DNA of 64,000 bases. Source: Selenomonas sp. GTDB lineage: Bacteria; Bacillota; Negativicutes; Selenomonadales; Selenomonadaceae. Made by a program: the position numbers and the translations under genes. Position 1 is the first letter of the stretch. Each line of letters begins with the position of its first letter. The notes beneath the pieces are model-generated. The model was not told the origin of the DNA. It saw only the letters and a list, made by a program, of their open reading frames with translations, and did not search any database. Positions 9,615-17,145 of this stretch are shown here, one piece after another. Location of the stretch: positions 1 through 64,000 of the forward strand of contig JALEZZ010000062.1 of the NCBI GenBank assembly GCA_022773585.1, given 5' to 3'.

Positions 9615-10645
9615 AATGCTGCCTCCCACTCAAGTTCCGAAATGACTTTTTCGGATGCATGTTCTTTCATAAATGCATCAATCTGCTCAACGGTCTGCAT
9701 TGCTTCCGAGCAGCTGTGGCTTGCAACGACCATCGCAGCATGCGCCGTGCCATGCTGGAGCGCCTGCGGCACCGTCCAGCCGGCAAGCAGGCCATAGACG
9801 AACGCGCTGCCATACGCATCGCCGCCGCCGAAGGATTTCAGCAGGTGGATGTGGTACGACTCAACCTTGTACACCTGCTTGTCGGACGTATAGGCAATCG
9901 AGCCCTTCTTGCCGTGCTTGATGATGACGATCTTCGTGCCCTGCGCGATGTACTTCTCGGCGAGCACGTGATCCGCCGGCAATGCCGCATCCTCTGCGAG
10001 TCCCTCCGTGAGATTGACTTCGTCGCGGGAGCCGATGATGACATCCGCCATCGAAGCGACGATGGAGCAGTAGACCGCGATGTCAATCTTCGCGCGCCAG
10101 CTGTACGGGCGATAGTCGAGATCGAAGATGATGCGCGTATCGTGCTTCTTCGCGTACTGCGCGGCGAGCAGGCAGGCCTCGCGTGACGGGCTCTTTGAGA
10201 GTGCCGTGCCGGAGATGATCAGGATCTTCGCCTTCGCGATATAGTCCTCGCTGACATCCTCGGGGCGGATCTCGAGATCCGCCACACGGTCGCGGTACAT
10301 GAGGATGCTGCTCTCCGTCGGGCTCTTCATCTCCGTGAACGTCAGGCCCATGCGCTCGCCGTGCTGTGCGCGCGTCATCTGGGACGTGTCGATGCCGCGA
10401 TCCTTGAAATAGTTGAGGACGAAGTCGCCGAACTGGTCATCCGACACGCAGCCAATGAAACCGACTTTCTTGCCGAGCTTGTTGATGCCGACAGCCATGT
10501 TGCCCGGCGAACCGCCGAGGTACATGGAGAATGTCTTGACCTTATCAAGCGTGCGGTTCATCTCGTTCGGATTGAAGTCAAGTGTCACACGTCCGATCAG
10601 GACGACATCCATCGGCTTGTCCTTGCCAAATTCTACGAGTGCCAT
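9611..10645 (-). CDS. iolC: 5-dehydro-2-deoxygluconokinase IolC
   Basis: PfkB-family sugar kinase that phosphorylates 2-deoxy-5-keto-gluconate at C6. The 344-residue protein has the N-terminal PfkB motif around LGGSPGNMAVGINKLG and the C-terminal anion-hole/catalytic motif FGGGDAYGSAFVYG. GAGG lies upstream of ATG 10645. It is translationally coupled to iolB by a 4-base overlap. Unlike the long IolC fusions of some bacteria, there is no C-terminal aldolase-like domain. Confidence 0.95.
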   Translation of the reverse strand: MALVEFGKDKPMDVVLIGRVTLDFNPNEMNRTLDKVKTFSMYLGGSPGNMAVGINKLGKKVGFIGCVSDDQFGDFVLNYFKDRGIDTSQMTRAQHGERMGLTFTEMKSPTESSILMYRDRVADLEIRPEDVSEDYIAKAKILIISGTALSKSPSREACLLAAQYAKKHDTRIIFDLDYRPYSWRAKIDIAVYCSIVASMADVIIGSRDEVNLTEGLAEDAALPADHVLAEKYIAQGTKIVIIKHGKKGSIAYTSDKQVYKVESYHIHLLKSFGGGDAYGSAFVYGLLAGWTVPQALQHGTAHAAMVVASHSCSEAMQTVEQIDAFMKEHASEKVISELEWEAAL

Positions 10646-10686
10646 TTTTCTGTTTTCCTCCTATTTGATCAACAGGCATGTCGATG

Positions 10687-11538
10687 TCAGAGCCTTGCTT
10701 TTCCTTCCATGCCAAAGATTTTCATGTGGCGTTCGACGTTCGCGCACGTGCCGCGTACGATCGCGTCGCTCACGTCAAAATACTTGAGCTCGTTGCCTTT
10801 TTCTGCGACGGCCTGTTTGACTTCGCGCGCCGAGGCATCATAGGATGCCGTGGCGATGTTGATCTTCTGGATGCCGTTCCGAAGACAGTTCTTAAAATCT
10901 TCTTCCGTCAGCCCCGTGCCGCCGTGGAGGACGAGCGGGGTCATGAGCGCTGCATGGATCTCCTTCAGGCGGTCGATGCGCAGATGTGGCTTTTTCTTGT
11001 AATTGCCATGCGCCGTGCCAATCGCAACGGCCAGTGCGTCCACGCCCGCTTCTTCGGCGAGGCGCTTCGCTTCCGCAACATCCGTGACGGCGATGTCCGC
11101 TTCTGCCATGTCACCTTCTGCGCCACCGATGCTGCCGATCTCGGCTTCGACGTCCGCGCCGTAGCTCTTCGCAAGCTTCACGACCTCTTTCGTGCGGCAG
11201 ATGTTTTCCTCCAGCGGATAACGGGAGCCGTCGAACATAACGGAGGTAAATCCACAATCCAGCGCGAGCTTGATCGTTTCCATCGTATTACCGTGGTCGA
11301 GATGGACGGCTACTGGCATCTTGCATTTCTTCGCGGCAGCGACCATCACGGGGCCGAGGAGGTCGAGGGGCGAATAGCGCAGGCGTCCCTCCGCGATCTG
11401 GAGAATCATCGGCGCCCGGAGTTCCTCTGCCGCCTGGATCGCGCCCCAAGCCATTTCCATGTCAGAAACATTGAACGCTCCGATTGCATATGTGTCATCC
11501 GGCTGCGCAAGCAGCTCGGACAGTTTGACGAGTGCCAT
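10687..11538 (-). CDS. iolJ: 6-phospho-5-dehydro-2-deoxy-D-gluconate aldolase IolJ
   Basis: Class II (zinc) aldolase of the fructose-bisphosphate aldolase family, 283 residues from ATG 11538 (GAGGAGGG upstream). Zinc and active-site motifs are visible: VHLDHG, the Asp/Glu-rich VEAEIGSIGG, GTAHGNY, and VLHGGTGL. In this context it should cleave DKGP into dihydroxyacetone phosphate and malonate semialdehyde. A plain fructose-bisphosphate aldolase is the alternative, but its place between the alcohol dehydrogenase and iolC supports IolJ. Confidence 0.9.
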   Translation of the reverse strand: MALVKLSELLAQPDDTYAIGAFNVSDMEMAWGAIQAAEELRAPMILQIAEGRLRYSPLDLLGPVMVAAAKKCKMPVAVHLDHGNTMETIKLALDCGFTSVMFDGSRYPLEENICRTKEVVKLAKSYGADVEAEIGSIGGAEGDMAEADIAVTDVAEAKRLAEEAGVDALAVAIGTAHGNYKKKPHLRIDRLKEIHAALMTPLVLHGGTGLTEEDFKNCLRNGIQKINIATASYDASAREVKQAVAEKGNELKYFDVSDAIVRGTCANVERHMKIFGMEGKARL

Positions 11539-11559
11539 TGATTTGTCCCTCCTCGCCAA

Positions 11560-12729
11560 TCAGAACAATTTCTTGTAAATCTCGATGATCTGCTCCTTCG
11601 TCGGGATGCGCATCGTGTTCTGCGGGCTGCCGCTCTCGAGCGCATCGTCTGCCATCTTGTCGAGCTGTGCGAAGAAATCTTCCTTCGTCTTGCCGCCCTT
11701 CTTGAGGAGGTCTTCGACCCTGGGGATGCCGACTTCCTTGCAGAAGCGCGTGACTTCCCTGACAAAAGCCTCGGCCGCTTCATGCGCCGGCGTATTCTCG
11801 TCTGCGACCCCCATCGTGCGGGCGATCGTCGCGAAGCGCTCCGTGTTCTCCTCGATGGCGAACTCCATGCAAGCGGGGAGGAGGACAGCGTTTGAAACGC
11901 CATGCGCGATGTGGAAGAGGGCGCCGATTGGGCGGCTCATGCCATGCACGATCGTGACGGAAGCATTATTGAAAGCAATGCCTGCTTCGAGTGCCGCGAC
12001 GGACATCGCGAGGCGTGCTTCGACGTTCTTGCCATCCTTGTAGCAGATTGGCAGGTTCTTGTGGATCTTCTTAATCGCGGAAAGCGCGAATGTATCCGTG
12101 AGCGGCTGCGCCTTGCGGGACGTGTAAGCCTCGATCGCATGGCAGAGTGCATCAATGCCCGTTGCTGCCGTGACGCCCGCCGGTGCCGTCATCGTGAACG
12201 TCGGATCGACGACTGCCAGCTTCGGGATGATCGACGGACCGCCGAGGAGCATCTTGACGTTATTCTCCGTATCGGAAATAATCGTGTTCTTCGTGACTTC
12301 GGAGCCCGTGCCGGCCGTCGTCGGAATCGCGACGAGATACGGAACCTTCATGTCAATCGTCTTGTGCATGAAGCTGTTGATCTTCGTGCCCTCCGGCTGC
12401 GTGGAGAGGAAGGAAATGGCTTTCGCCGTATCCATCGGGCTGCCGCCACCGAGCGCGACAACGAAGTCGCATTTCTCTTCGCGGTAGACTTTGAGGCCGG
12501 CATCGACAATCTTGTCCGTCGGCTCAGAATTCGCACCATCATAGATGACATCCGGGATGTCCGCCTTCTTCAGCGCGTTCTCGACTTTCGCGGCATTGCC
12601 GAACTTCACCATGAACGCATCCGTGACAATGAGCGCTTTCGTACCCTTGCCCTGGATGTGCGGGCCGAGCTCTTCGATGACGCCCGTCCCCGACAGGATT
12701 TTCTCCGGAACCATGAACGTGTACCCCAT
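11560..12729 (-). CDS. Iron-containing alcohol dehydrogenase, first gene of the iol operon
   Basis: 389-residue NAD(P)-dependent group III alcohol dehydrogenase. The start is ATG 12729 with AAGGAG nine bases upstream. Motifs: the nucleotide-binding GGGSPMDTAKA, AIPTTAGTGSEVT, and metal-binding residues in GIDALCHAIEAYTS and HGMSRPIGALFHIAHG. As promoter-proximal gene of an inositol operon lacking iolA, it is a good candidate for reducing malonate semialdehyde to 3-hydroxypropionate, re-oxidising the NADH made by IolG. Reduction of another aldehyde, or a dehydrogenase acting on an inositol isomer, cannot be excluded from sequence alone. Confidence 0.88.
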   Translation of the reverse strand: MGYTFMVPEKILSGTGVIEELGPHIQGKGTKALIVTDAFMVKFGNAAKVENALKKADIPDVIYDGANSEPTDKIVDAGLKVYREEKCDFVVALGGGSPMDTAKAISFLSTQPEGTKINSFMHKTIDMKVPYLVAIPTTAGTGSEVTKNTIISDTENNVKMLLGGPSIIPKLAVVDPTFTMTAPAGVTAATGIDALCHAIEAYTSRKAQPLTDTFALSAIKKIHKNLPICYKDGKNVEARLAMSVAALEAGIAFNNASVTIVHGMSRPIGALFHIAHGVSNAVLLPACMEFAIEENTERFATIARTMGVADENTPAHEAAEAFVREVTRFCKEVGIPRVEDLLKKGGKTKEDFFAQLDKMADDALESGSPQNTMRIPTKEQIIEIYKKLF

Positions 12730-12776
12730 GATGCATTCTCCTTTTTGTTGCTTGTACGAGTTTGTTTTGATTACGT

Positions 12777-12791
12777 TTTGCTCACTTGATG
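12777..12791. promoter_or_regulatory. Candidate IolR operator, copy 1
   Basis: The 15-mer TTTGYTCACTTGATG occurs here and again at 16607-16621, just downstream of the -10 box of each inositol operon. On the coding strand it contains the ATCAA core also seen in Bacillus IolR sites. Two more ATCAA cores lie nearby (12768-12773 and 12809-12815 areas). Confidence 0.45.
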
Positions 12792-12796
12792 GTTTT

Positions 12797-12825
12797 AATT
12801 TAATACTTTTTGATTGCGTTGTCAA
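12797..12825 (-). promoter_or_regulatory. Promoter of the alcohol dehydrogenase-iolJCBD operon
   Basis: Minus strand TTGACA (12825-12820), a 17-base spacer and TAAATT (12802-12797), about 70 bases upstream of the first gene. A near-consensus sigma-A promoter. Confidence 0.7.
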
Positions 12826-12927
12826 TATCTTTTTTGAAAAAGCGCAAAAGTCCTCATACAGTTCCCGCATTTTCTAGCATCTTATGGAGCTATGTGGTTA
12901 AAAGATAGTCATTTCTTGCAAAAGGAC

Positions 12928-12956
12928 TTGTATCTTTTCCCATTTCCTCTTATAAT
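12928..12956 (+). promoter_or_regulatory. Promoter of iolR
   Basis: TTGTAT (12928-12933), a 17-base spacer and a perfect TATAAT (12951-12956), about 70 bases before the regulator start and divergent from the iol operon promoter. Confidence 0.75.
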
Positions 12957-13028
12957 GCATATAGGTTCATAAGGTTTCAACGTCATCAGGAAGCAGACAG
13001 GCTGCTTCCTGCCAAGCAGGTGGTTTCC

Positions 13029-13829
13029 ATGAAAATCAATCGCATCCAGCAAATCCGCAAGCTGCTCCTCGAAGAGCACACGCTTTCCATCAAAGACCTC
13101 TGCCGCCGCTTCGAGGTATCCAAGAACACCATTCGCCGCGACATCAGCGAGCTTGAGCAGCAAGGGCTCATCCGCAAGGTCTACGGCGGCATCGTCTTGA
13201 ACGAAGAAGCTCTCGATTCCTCTGCGCCGGAGCCATTCGACAGCCGCGCGGCGAAAAACGAGAATGCCAAGAAGATTGTCGCCCGCCTGGCCGCTTCCGA
13301 AGTCCTGGAGGACGACGTCATCTACATCGATTCTGGCACGACGACGATGCATATGATTCCTTTTCTCGCAGGAAAGGGGCGCGTCACCGTCATCACGTCA
13401 AGCCTCAACGTCATCAATATGGCACTCGACTATCCGACGCTCGATGTGCTCACGACAAGCGGCGCGCTCTACGTGCCATCGAAAGCCTTCGTCGGATCCA
13501 GCGTCATCCGCTGCCTCCGGGATTTCAACATCTCGAAAATCTTCCTCGCATCGACGGGCATCTCCATCGAGCACGGCGCAACAAACGCCTCGCCGCTCGA
13601 ATGCGAGATCAAGCGCTATCTCACGGGGCTCCCGTCGAAAAAATACCTGCTCGTCGATCATTCGAAGATCGATGTCGCCTCGCTCATGAGCTACGCGAGC
13701 CTCGCCTCGATGGACTGCCTCGTCCTCGACAAGCTGCCGCCCGAACGCTATCAGACCTACTGCACGACGAACAACGTGCGGCTGCTCACGCCGGAAACCA
13801 GCGGAAGCAGCCGCACGGGAAATCTGTGA
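13029..13829 (+). CDS. iolR: DeoR-family regulator of inositol catabolism
   Basis: 266-residue DeoR-type repressor. ATG 13029 is chosen because GCAGGTGG sits eight bases upstream; a GTG at 13020 overlaps that ribosome site. The N-terminal winged helix has the family signature (LSIKDLCRRFEVSKNTIRRD, then a wing with IRKVYGG). The C-terminal sugar-phosphate sensor domain has the IDSGTTTMH phosphate-binding loop. Its divergent position against the inositol operon and the shared promoter motif at the second operon make it the likely IolR, released by a phosphorylated intermediate such as DKGP. It converges with the AraC-type gene, leaving 23 bases between the stops. Confidence 0.9.
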   Translation: MKINRIQQIRKLLLEEHTLSIKDLCRRFEVSKNTIRRDISELEQQGLIRKVYGGIVLNEEALDSSAPEPFDSRAAKNENAKKIVARLAASEVLEDDVIYIDSGTTTMHMIPFLAGKGRVTVITSSLNVINMALDYPTLDVLTTSGALYVPSKAFVGSSVIRCLRDFNISKIFLASTGISIEHGATNASPLECEIKRYLTGLPSKKYLLVDHSKIDVASLMSYASLASMDCLVLDKLPPERYQTYCTTNNVRLLTPETSGSSRTGNL

Positions 13830-13852
13830 AGTTTTTGGGATGCCCAGCGCAC

Positions 13853-14593
13853 TCAGGTCGTCCAGCGCCGTCGGTACTCGCGCGGCGTCATACCGAGTGC
13901 ATGGCGGAAGACGTTCTGAAAATAATTCGAGTTGTTGTAACCGACCTGTGCAGCGATGTCCGTCATGCTCATCTTCGTACTGATCAGGAGGTTCTGAGCC
14001 TCGCCGATGCGCCGCAGGGCGACATACTGCATCGGCGACAGTCCGTTTTCTTTCCGGAATAAATGCGATGCATGTGACACGCTCATATGGAGTGCTGCCG
14101 CGACATCTGCCAGATGCAGATCTTCCGTATAGTTCCGGTCAAGGTACCGCCGGATTTCCCTGCCGAGCGCACTTTCCCGCGTCTCGGCTTTTTCTCGTTG
14201 CGTGGACAGAATCTCGCACGTCCGCACGATGATGGCGCGCGCTAGCATCTCCGCCGTTTCCACGCGGCCAGCATACCCCTCGCGTACAGTCATGCGAAAA
14301 AGATCGAGCATCTCTTCGTAATCGTCGTGCAGCTGGAGCAGCGGCATCGCATCCTCCGGCAGGATGCAATTCGGCGGACGCCTGGCAAGCTCGAGGCTTG
14401 AGACGCCGAGGCAGTAGCTCGCCATGCCTTCCGCGCAACCGCCGATTTCCTCATGGACGATACCGGCATTCAGAACGACGAGTGTCCCCTCGCCCGCCAC
14501 ATACCGCCCGCCCCCAACTCGATAGATGCCATTTCCGCGATAGACGAGCAAGAGCTCTGCGAGACCAGGATGCGCGTGGAGATCGCGCGGCAT
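13853..14593 (-). CDS. AraC-family regulator, 5'-truncated
   Basis: 246 residues from ATG 14593: a cupin sensor domain (LAELLLVYRGNGIYRVGG, with GTLVVLNAGIVHEE) and a C-terminal double HTH (LHLADVAAALHMSVSHASHLFRKENG, then MSMTDIAAQVGYNNSNYFQNVF). The same frame is open upstream to about 14665 and reads like authentic AraC N-terminal sequence (LPRLEYVCDVDSAASSMPRD) but contains no start codon and no ribosome site. The first ~15-20 residues and the whole promoter region appear to be missing, replaced by the end of iolE. The gene can only be expressed, if at all, from an internal start or by coupling to iolE. Confidence 0.75.
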   Translation of the reverse strand: MPRDLHAHPGLAELLLVYRGNGIYRVGGGRYVAGEGTLVVLNAGIVHEEIGGCAEGMASYCLGVSSLELARRPPNCILPEDAMPLLQLHDDYEEMLDLFRMTVREGYAGRVETAEMLARAIIVRTCEILSTQREKAETRESALGREIRRYLDRNYTEDLHLADVAAALHMSVSHASHLFRKENGLSPMQYVALRRIGEAQNLLISTKMSMTDIAAQVGYNNSNYFQNVFRHALGMTPREYRRRWTT

Positions 14594-14615
14594 CGAGGAA
14601 GCGGCCGAGTCGACA

Positions 14616-15440
14616 TCACAGACATACTCCAGGCGCGGCAGCCGCCCAGCCCTCGTAGTCGCTCTTCATGACGATGTCGAAAATCGGACCGAAATCGATG
14701 TCGCCATCGCCCGGAACCGTGAACATGCCAGCACGGACACCATCGAGGAAACTCATATTCTCTGCCTTGACCTTGTCGCGCACCTTCATGCGGATGTCCT
14801 TCAGATGGATGTGGCGGATGCGTGGGAGGTACTTCTTGAGAATCGCAACCGGATCCTCGCCCGAGCAGACGAGATGGCCCGTATCAAAGAGGAGAGAGAC
14901 ATACTCCGGGTTCGTCTGCTCCATGAGGCGGTCAATCTCCGCCGTCGTCTGAACGCACGTGCCCATGTGGTGATGATACGTCATCGTCAGGCCGTAGTCT
15001 TCTTTCGCGACTTTGCCAAGCTTGTCGAGACCTTCCGTCAGCATCTTCCACTGTTCTTCCGTGTTAATCGGCTTGCCGGCGAAAACCGGCACGTCGAGCT
15101 TGCCCTGCACGCTCGTGCCCTGCTCCGCGACGTTGCAGAATTTCGCGCCCATCGCCTGCAGGAACGCGCAATGTGCGCGGAAGTCTTTTTCGACCTGCTC
15201 GTACGGCTGCGTGAGTAAATAGGAACTGAACCACGCACTCGCAATCTGCAGTCCGCGAAGATTGAGCGCCTTTTTGAGGATGCTCGGATCCTTCGGATAC
15301 TTGTTGCCGACTTCGCAGCCCTCGTAGCCTGCGAGCGCCATCTCGCTGACGCACTGCTCGAACGTGTTCTCTTTGCCAAGGTCTGGCATGTCATCGTTCG
15401 TCCACGCAATCGGTGCGATGCCGAGTTTGATCTTTGCCAT
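14616..15440 (-). CDS. iolE: Inosose dehydratase IolE, C-terminally truncated
   Basis: Sugar isomerase/AP endonuclease-fold enzyme converting 2-keto-myo-inositol to THcHDO. The N-terminus LGIAPIAWTNDDMPDLG is diagnostic. Metal-ligand regions are MTYHHHMGTCVQ, LLFDTGHLVCSGEDP, IRHIHLKDIR and TVPGDGDIDF. The ATG at 15440 follows AGGAGGAAATC. The family continues beyond the YEGW segment with VVEAEQDP and ~25 more residues (usual length ~295). Here YEGW is followed by nine unrelated residues and a stop (274 total), exactly where AraC-type coding sequence begins in another frame. The lost part normally carries a Glu conserved in this fold, so activity is uncertain. Confidence 0.88.
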   Translation of the reverse strand: MAKIKLGIAPIAWTNDDMPDLGKENTFEQCVSEMALAGYEGCEVGNKYPKDPSILKKALNLRGLQIASAWFSSYLLTQPYEQVEKDFRAHCAFLQAMGAKFCNVAEQGTSVQGKLDVPVFAGKPINTEEQWKMLTEGLDKLGKVAKEDYGLTMTYHHHMGTCVQTTAEIDRLMEQTNPEYVSLLFDTGHLVCSGEDPVAILKKYLPRIRHIHLKDIRMKVRDKVKAENMSFLDGVRAGMFTVPGDGDIDFGPIFDIVMKSDYEGWAAAAPGVCL

Positions 15441-15485
15441 GAGGATTTCCTCCTAGAAAAAATATGAAATCATTGCATTCCCTCC

Positions 15486-15509
15486 GAAAGGGCGCAACTG
15501 CGTGCGCCC
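15486..15509 (-). terminator. Hairpin between iolG and iolE, possible attenuator
   Basis: Minus strand stem GGGCGCA/TGCGCCC with a 6-base loop, followed by only three T residues. More likely a partial terminator or an mRNA-stability hairpin inside the iolG-iolE operon than a full stop. Confidence 0.45.
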
Positions 15510-15536
15510 TCCCTTCAGGAACTTATTTTTGAAAAA

Positions 15537-16562
15537 TCAGAGGCCGTACTGCTCGCGGATCTCAGAAACCTTGACCGGGCGATGCTCCTCGACGGACTTC
15601 TTCGCGGCGAGGCCGATGAGGACCGGCTGCAGGCCGTCGTTCGCGTTGACCGGGGTCTCCGTGTCATTGACGATGGCTTCGACGAACTCGTTGACTTCGT
15701 TTGCATACGCCATCATGTAGCGCTCAAGGAAAAAGAACATCGGCTTCTCTGCGATGACGCCATCCTTGCAGCTGTAGACCGCATTGGAATCGGAATCGTT
15801 CGAGATCGCGACGCAGCCCTTCGTGCCGAAGACTTCGGCGCGCTGGTCATAGCCGTAGCAAGCCGCGCGGCAATTGTCGATGACGGCCGTAGCACCGTTC
15901 GCGAGCTTCATCGTGATGACCGCCGTGTCGATGTCACCGGCCTTGCCGATTGCAGGATCGACCGTGACGGAGCCTTCTGCATAGACTTCTTCGACTTCCG
16001 AGCCGGAGAGATAGCGAACCATGTCGAAATCATGAATCGTCATGTCGAGGAAGATGCCGCCCGAAACCTTCACGTAATCGATGGAAGGCGGCTCCGGATC
16101 GCGGGACGTGATCTTGATGATCTGCTGCTTGCCAACCTTGCCGGCCTTCACAGCCTCGTGAATGGCGCGGAAGTTATGGTCGAAGCGGCGGTTGAACCCG
16201 ACCTGGTATTTCTTGCCCGTCTCTTTGACAACTTCGAGGACTTCCTTGATCTTGTTGACATCATGGTCGATCGGCTTCTCGCAGAAGACGTGCTTGCCAG
16301 CTTTCAGAGCCTCGATGGACAACGGGGAGTGCTGATCCGTCGATGCGCAGATGAGGACGGCTGTGATTTCCGGATCATTCAATATCTCATGGTAGTCTTT
16401 CGTCGTTTTCTCGACGCCGAGGGACTTCGCCCAGGCTTCCGTCTTTTCGTTCATGAACGGATCCGCGATCGTCTTGACCGTAGCGTTTTTGACGAACTTC
16501 GAGATGCTTTCTCCATGCACATGGCCGATACGGCCTGCTCCGATGATACCAACTTTGATCAT
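15537..16562 (-). CDS. iolG: myo-Inositol 2-dehydrogenase IolG
   Basis: NAD-dependent oxidoreductase of the Gfo/Idh/MocA family, 341 residues, catalysing the first step from myo-inositol to 2-keto-myo-inositol. The N-terminal Rossmann motif is VGIIGAGRIGHVHGESI. The conserved EKP (HVFCEKPID) and the catalytic GGIFLDMTIHDFDMVRYL Asp/His pair are present. AAAGGTGG precedes ATG 16562. It is the first gene of the iolG-iolE operon, with a 97-base gap before iolE. Confidence 0.95.
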   Translation of the reverse strand: MIKVGIIGAGRIGHVHGESISKFVKNATVKTIADPFMNEKTEAWAKSLGVEKTTKDYHEILNDPEITAVLICASTDQHSPLSIEALKAGKHVFCEKPIDHDVNKIKEVLEVVKETGKKYQVGFNRRFDHNFRAIHEAVKAGKVGKQQIIKITSRDPEPPSIDYVKVSGGIFLDMTIHDFDMVRYLSGSEVEEVYAEGSVTVDPAIGKAGDIDTAVITMKLANGATAVIDNCRAACYGYDQRAEVFGTKGCVAISNDSDSNAVYSCKDGVIAEKPMFFFLERYMMAYANEVNEFVEAIVNDTETPVNANDGLQPVLIGLAAKKSVEEHRPVKVSEIREQYGL

Positions 16563-16606
16563 TTCAAAGTTCCACCTTTCTCAACGACCCCATTCTTCAG
16601 GGTTTC

Positions 16607-16664
16607 TTTGTTCACTTGATGTATATATTATAGAGCTATTTTGGAACACATTCCTATAAAATAG
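16607..16664 (-). promoter_or_regulatory. iolG promoter region with shared 15-mer and dyad
   Basis: A perfect -10 box TATAAT on the minus strand lies at about 16627-16632. Just downstream is the second copy of TTTGYTCACTTGATG (16607-16621). Upstream, spanning the -35 position, is a dyad CTATTTT...AAAATAG (16636-16664) enclosing GGAACACATTCC. No strong -35 is visible. These are candidate operator sites, one shared with the other iol operon and one specific. Confidence 0.5.
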
Positions 16665-16804
16665 TGGCATCTTTGTTTTTCTGCATGTCCATGTTTTCGA
16701 AATTTTTCATTCTTTTTTCGCGTCGGACTATAAAATCTTGCACTCTGTATTCTCATTTCATCAGAATCTGCGCGATTTGCAGTGGATTTTTTCGTACAGC
16801 AAGG

Positions 16805-16838
16805 CAAAACAGGCGCTGCACTGCTTCATGCAACGCCT
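16805..16838 (-). terminator. Intrinsic terminator on the minus strand
   Basis: Stem AGGCGTTGCA/TGCAGCGCCT followed by TGTTTTG on the minus strand. The same stem sequence family ends other transcripts in this window (24264-24295, 27924-27956). No minus-strand gene ends here, so it probably closes the antisense RNA described below. Confidence 0.6.
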
Positions 16839-16860
16839 GTTCGAAGGAAAGACTTTGTGC

Positions 16861-16866
16861 TAAAAT
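16861..16866 (+). promoter_or_regulatory. Extended -10 box of the small-ORF promoter
   Basis: TGCTAAAAT (extended -10) 66 bases before the small ORF; the -35 region is poor. Confidence 0.4.
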
Positions 16867-16873
16867 AAAGCAA

Positions 16874-16905
16874 GCGGCCAGTCATACTGCAATATGACTG
16901 GCCGC
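16874..16905. other. Perfect 13-bp inverted repeat in the small-ORF leader
   Basis: GCGGCCAGTCATA and its exact complement are separated by a six-base loop. It lies between the promoter and the ribosome site of the small ORF. On the minus strand it is followed by a T-rich stretch, so it may end the antisense transcript; on the plus strand it is a 5' leader hairpin. Confidence 0.7.
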
Positions 16906-16931
16906 CAAAACTGAATACAGGAGGTGGTACC

Positions 16932-17030
16932 ATGGATTTGGAGACGAAAAACTTCAAACTACACGTTTCCAGCAAGTTTGTCATCGCGGTCGCGACCGCG
17001 CTCTGCATGCTTGCAGCCATCCGATGGTAG
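16932..17030 (+). CDS. Small hydrophobic peptide, candidate type I toxin
   Basis: A 32-residue ORF with a very strong ribosome site (AGGAGGTGG) before ATG 16932. It has a charged N-terminus (MDLETKNFKLHVSSK), a single hydrophobic helix (FVIAVATALCMLAAI) and ends RW. It is followed after ~20 bases by a plus-strand terminator, and an opposing promoter lies just beyond. This layout matches type I toxins of Firmicutes, which are small membrane peptides controlled by an overlapping antisense RNA. I know no named family with this sequence. It could instead be a small membrane regulator or leader peptide. Confidence 0.55.
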   Translation: MDLETKNFKLHVSSKFVIAVATALCMLAAIRW

Positions 17031-17052
17031 AACCGTCGATTGTACTCAACCG

Positions 17053-17080
17053 AAGGGCGCTGGTGACACAGCGCCCTTTT
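17053..17080 (+). terminator. Terminator after the small ORF
   Basis: Perfect stem AAGGGCGCTG/CAGCGCCCTT with a six-base loop, running into TTTT on the plus strand. Confidence 0.8.
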
Positions 17081-17101
17081 GGTATCTCTGTATCTACGCT
17101 T

Positions 17102-17130
17102 ATGATACCACGCCCTCCGGAAAGAATCAA
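17102..17130 (-). promoter_or_regulatory. Promoter of the predicted antisense RNA
   Basis: Minus strand TTGATT (17130-17125), a 17-base spacer and TATCAT (17107-17102). It faces the 3' end of the small ORF and lies just past the AAA-ATPase stop codon. Confidence 0.6.
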
Positions 17131-17145
17131 GATTTTCCAGCCGCT

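Larger units (their letters stand above)
16805..17095 (-). ncRNA. Predicted antisense RNA opposite the small hydrophobic ORF
   Basis: Inferred from a good promoter at 17130-17102 pointing leftward and hairpins at 16905-16874 and 16838-16811 that could end it. It would run fully antisense to the 32-residue ORF, its leader and its terminator, as in type I toxin-antitoxin pairs. The transcript itself is a prediction. Confidence 0.4.

Noticed and set aside
16664..16897. 77-residue plus-strand ORF before the small peptide gene
   Set aside because: It crosses a terminator hairpin and the leader palindrome, is rich in Cys/Ser/Phe from AT-rich noncoding DNA, and lacks a ribosome site.
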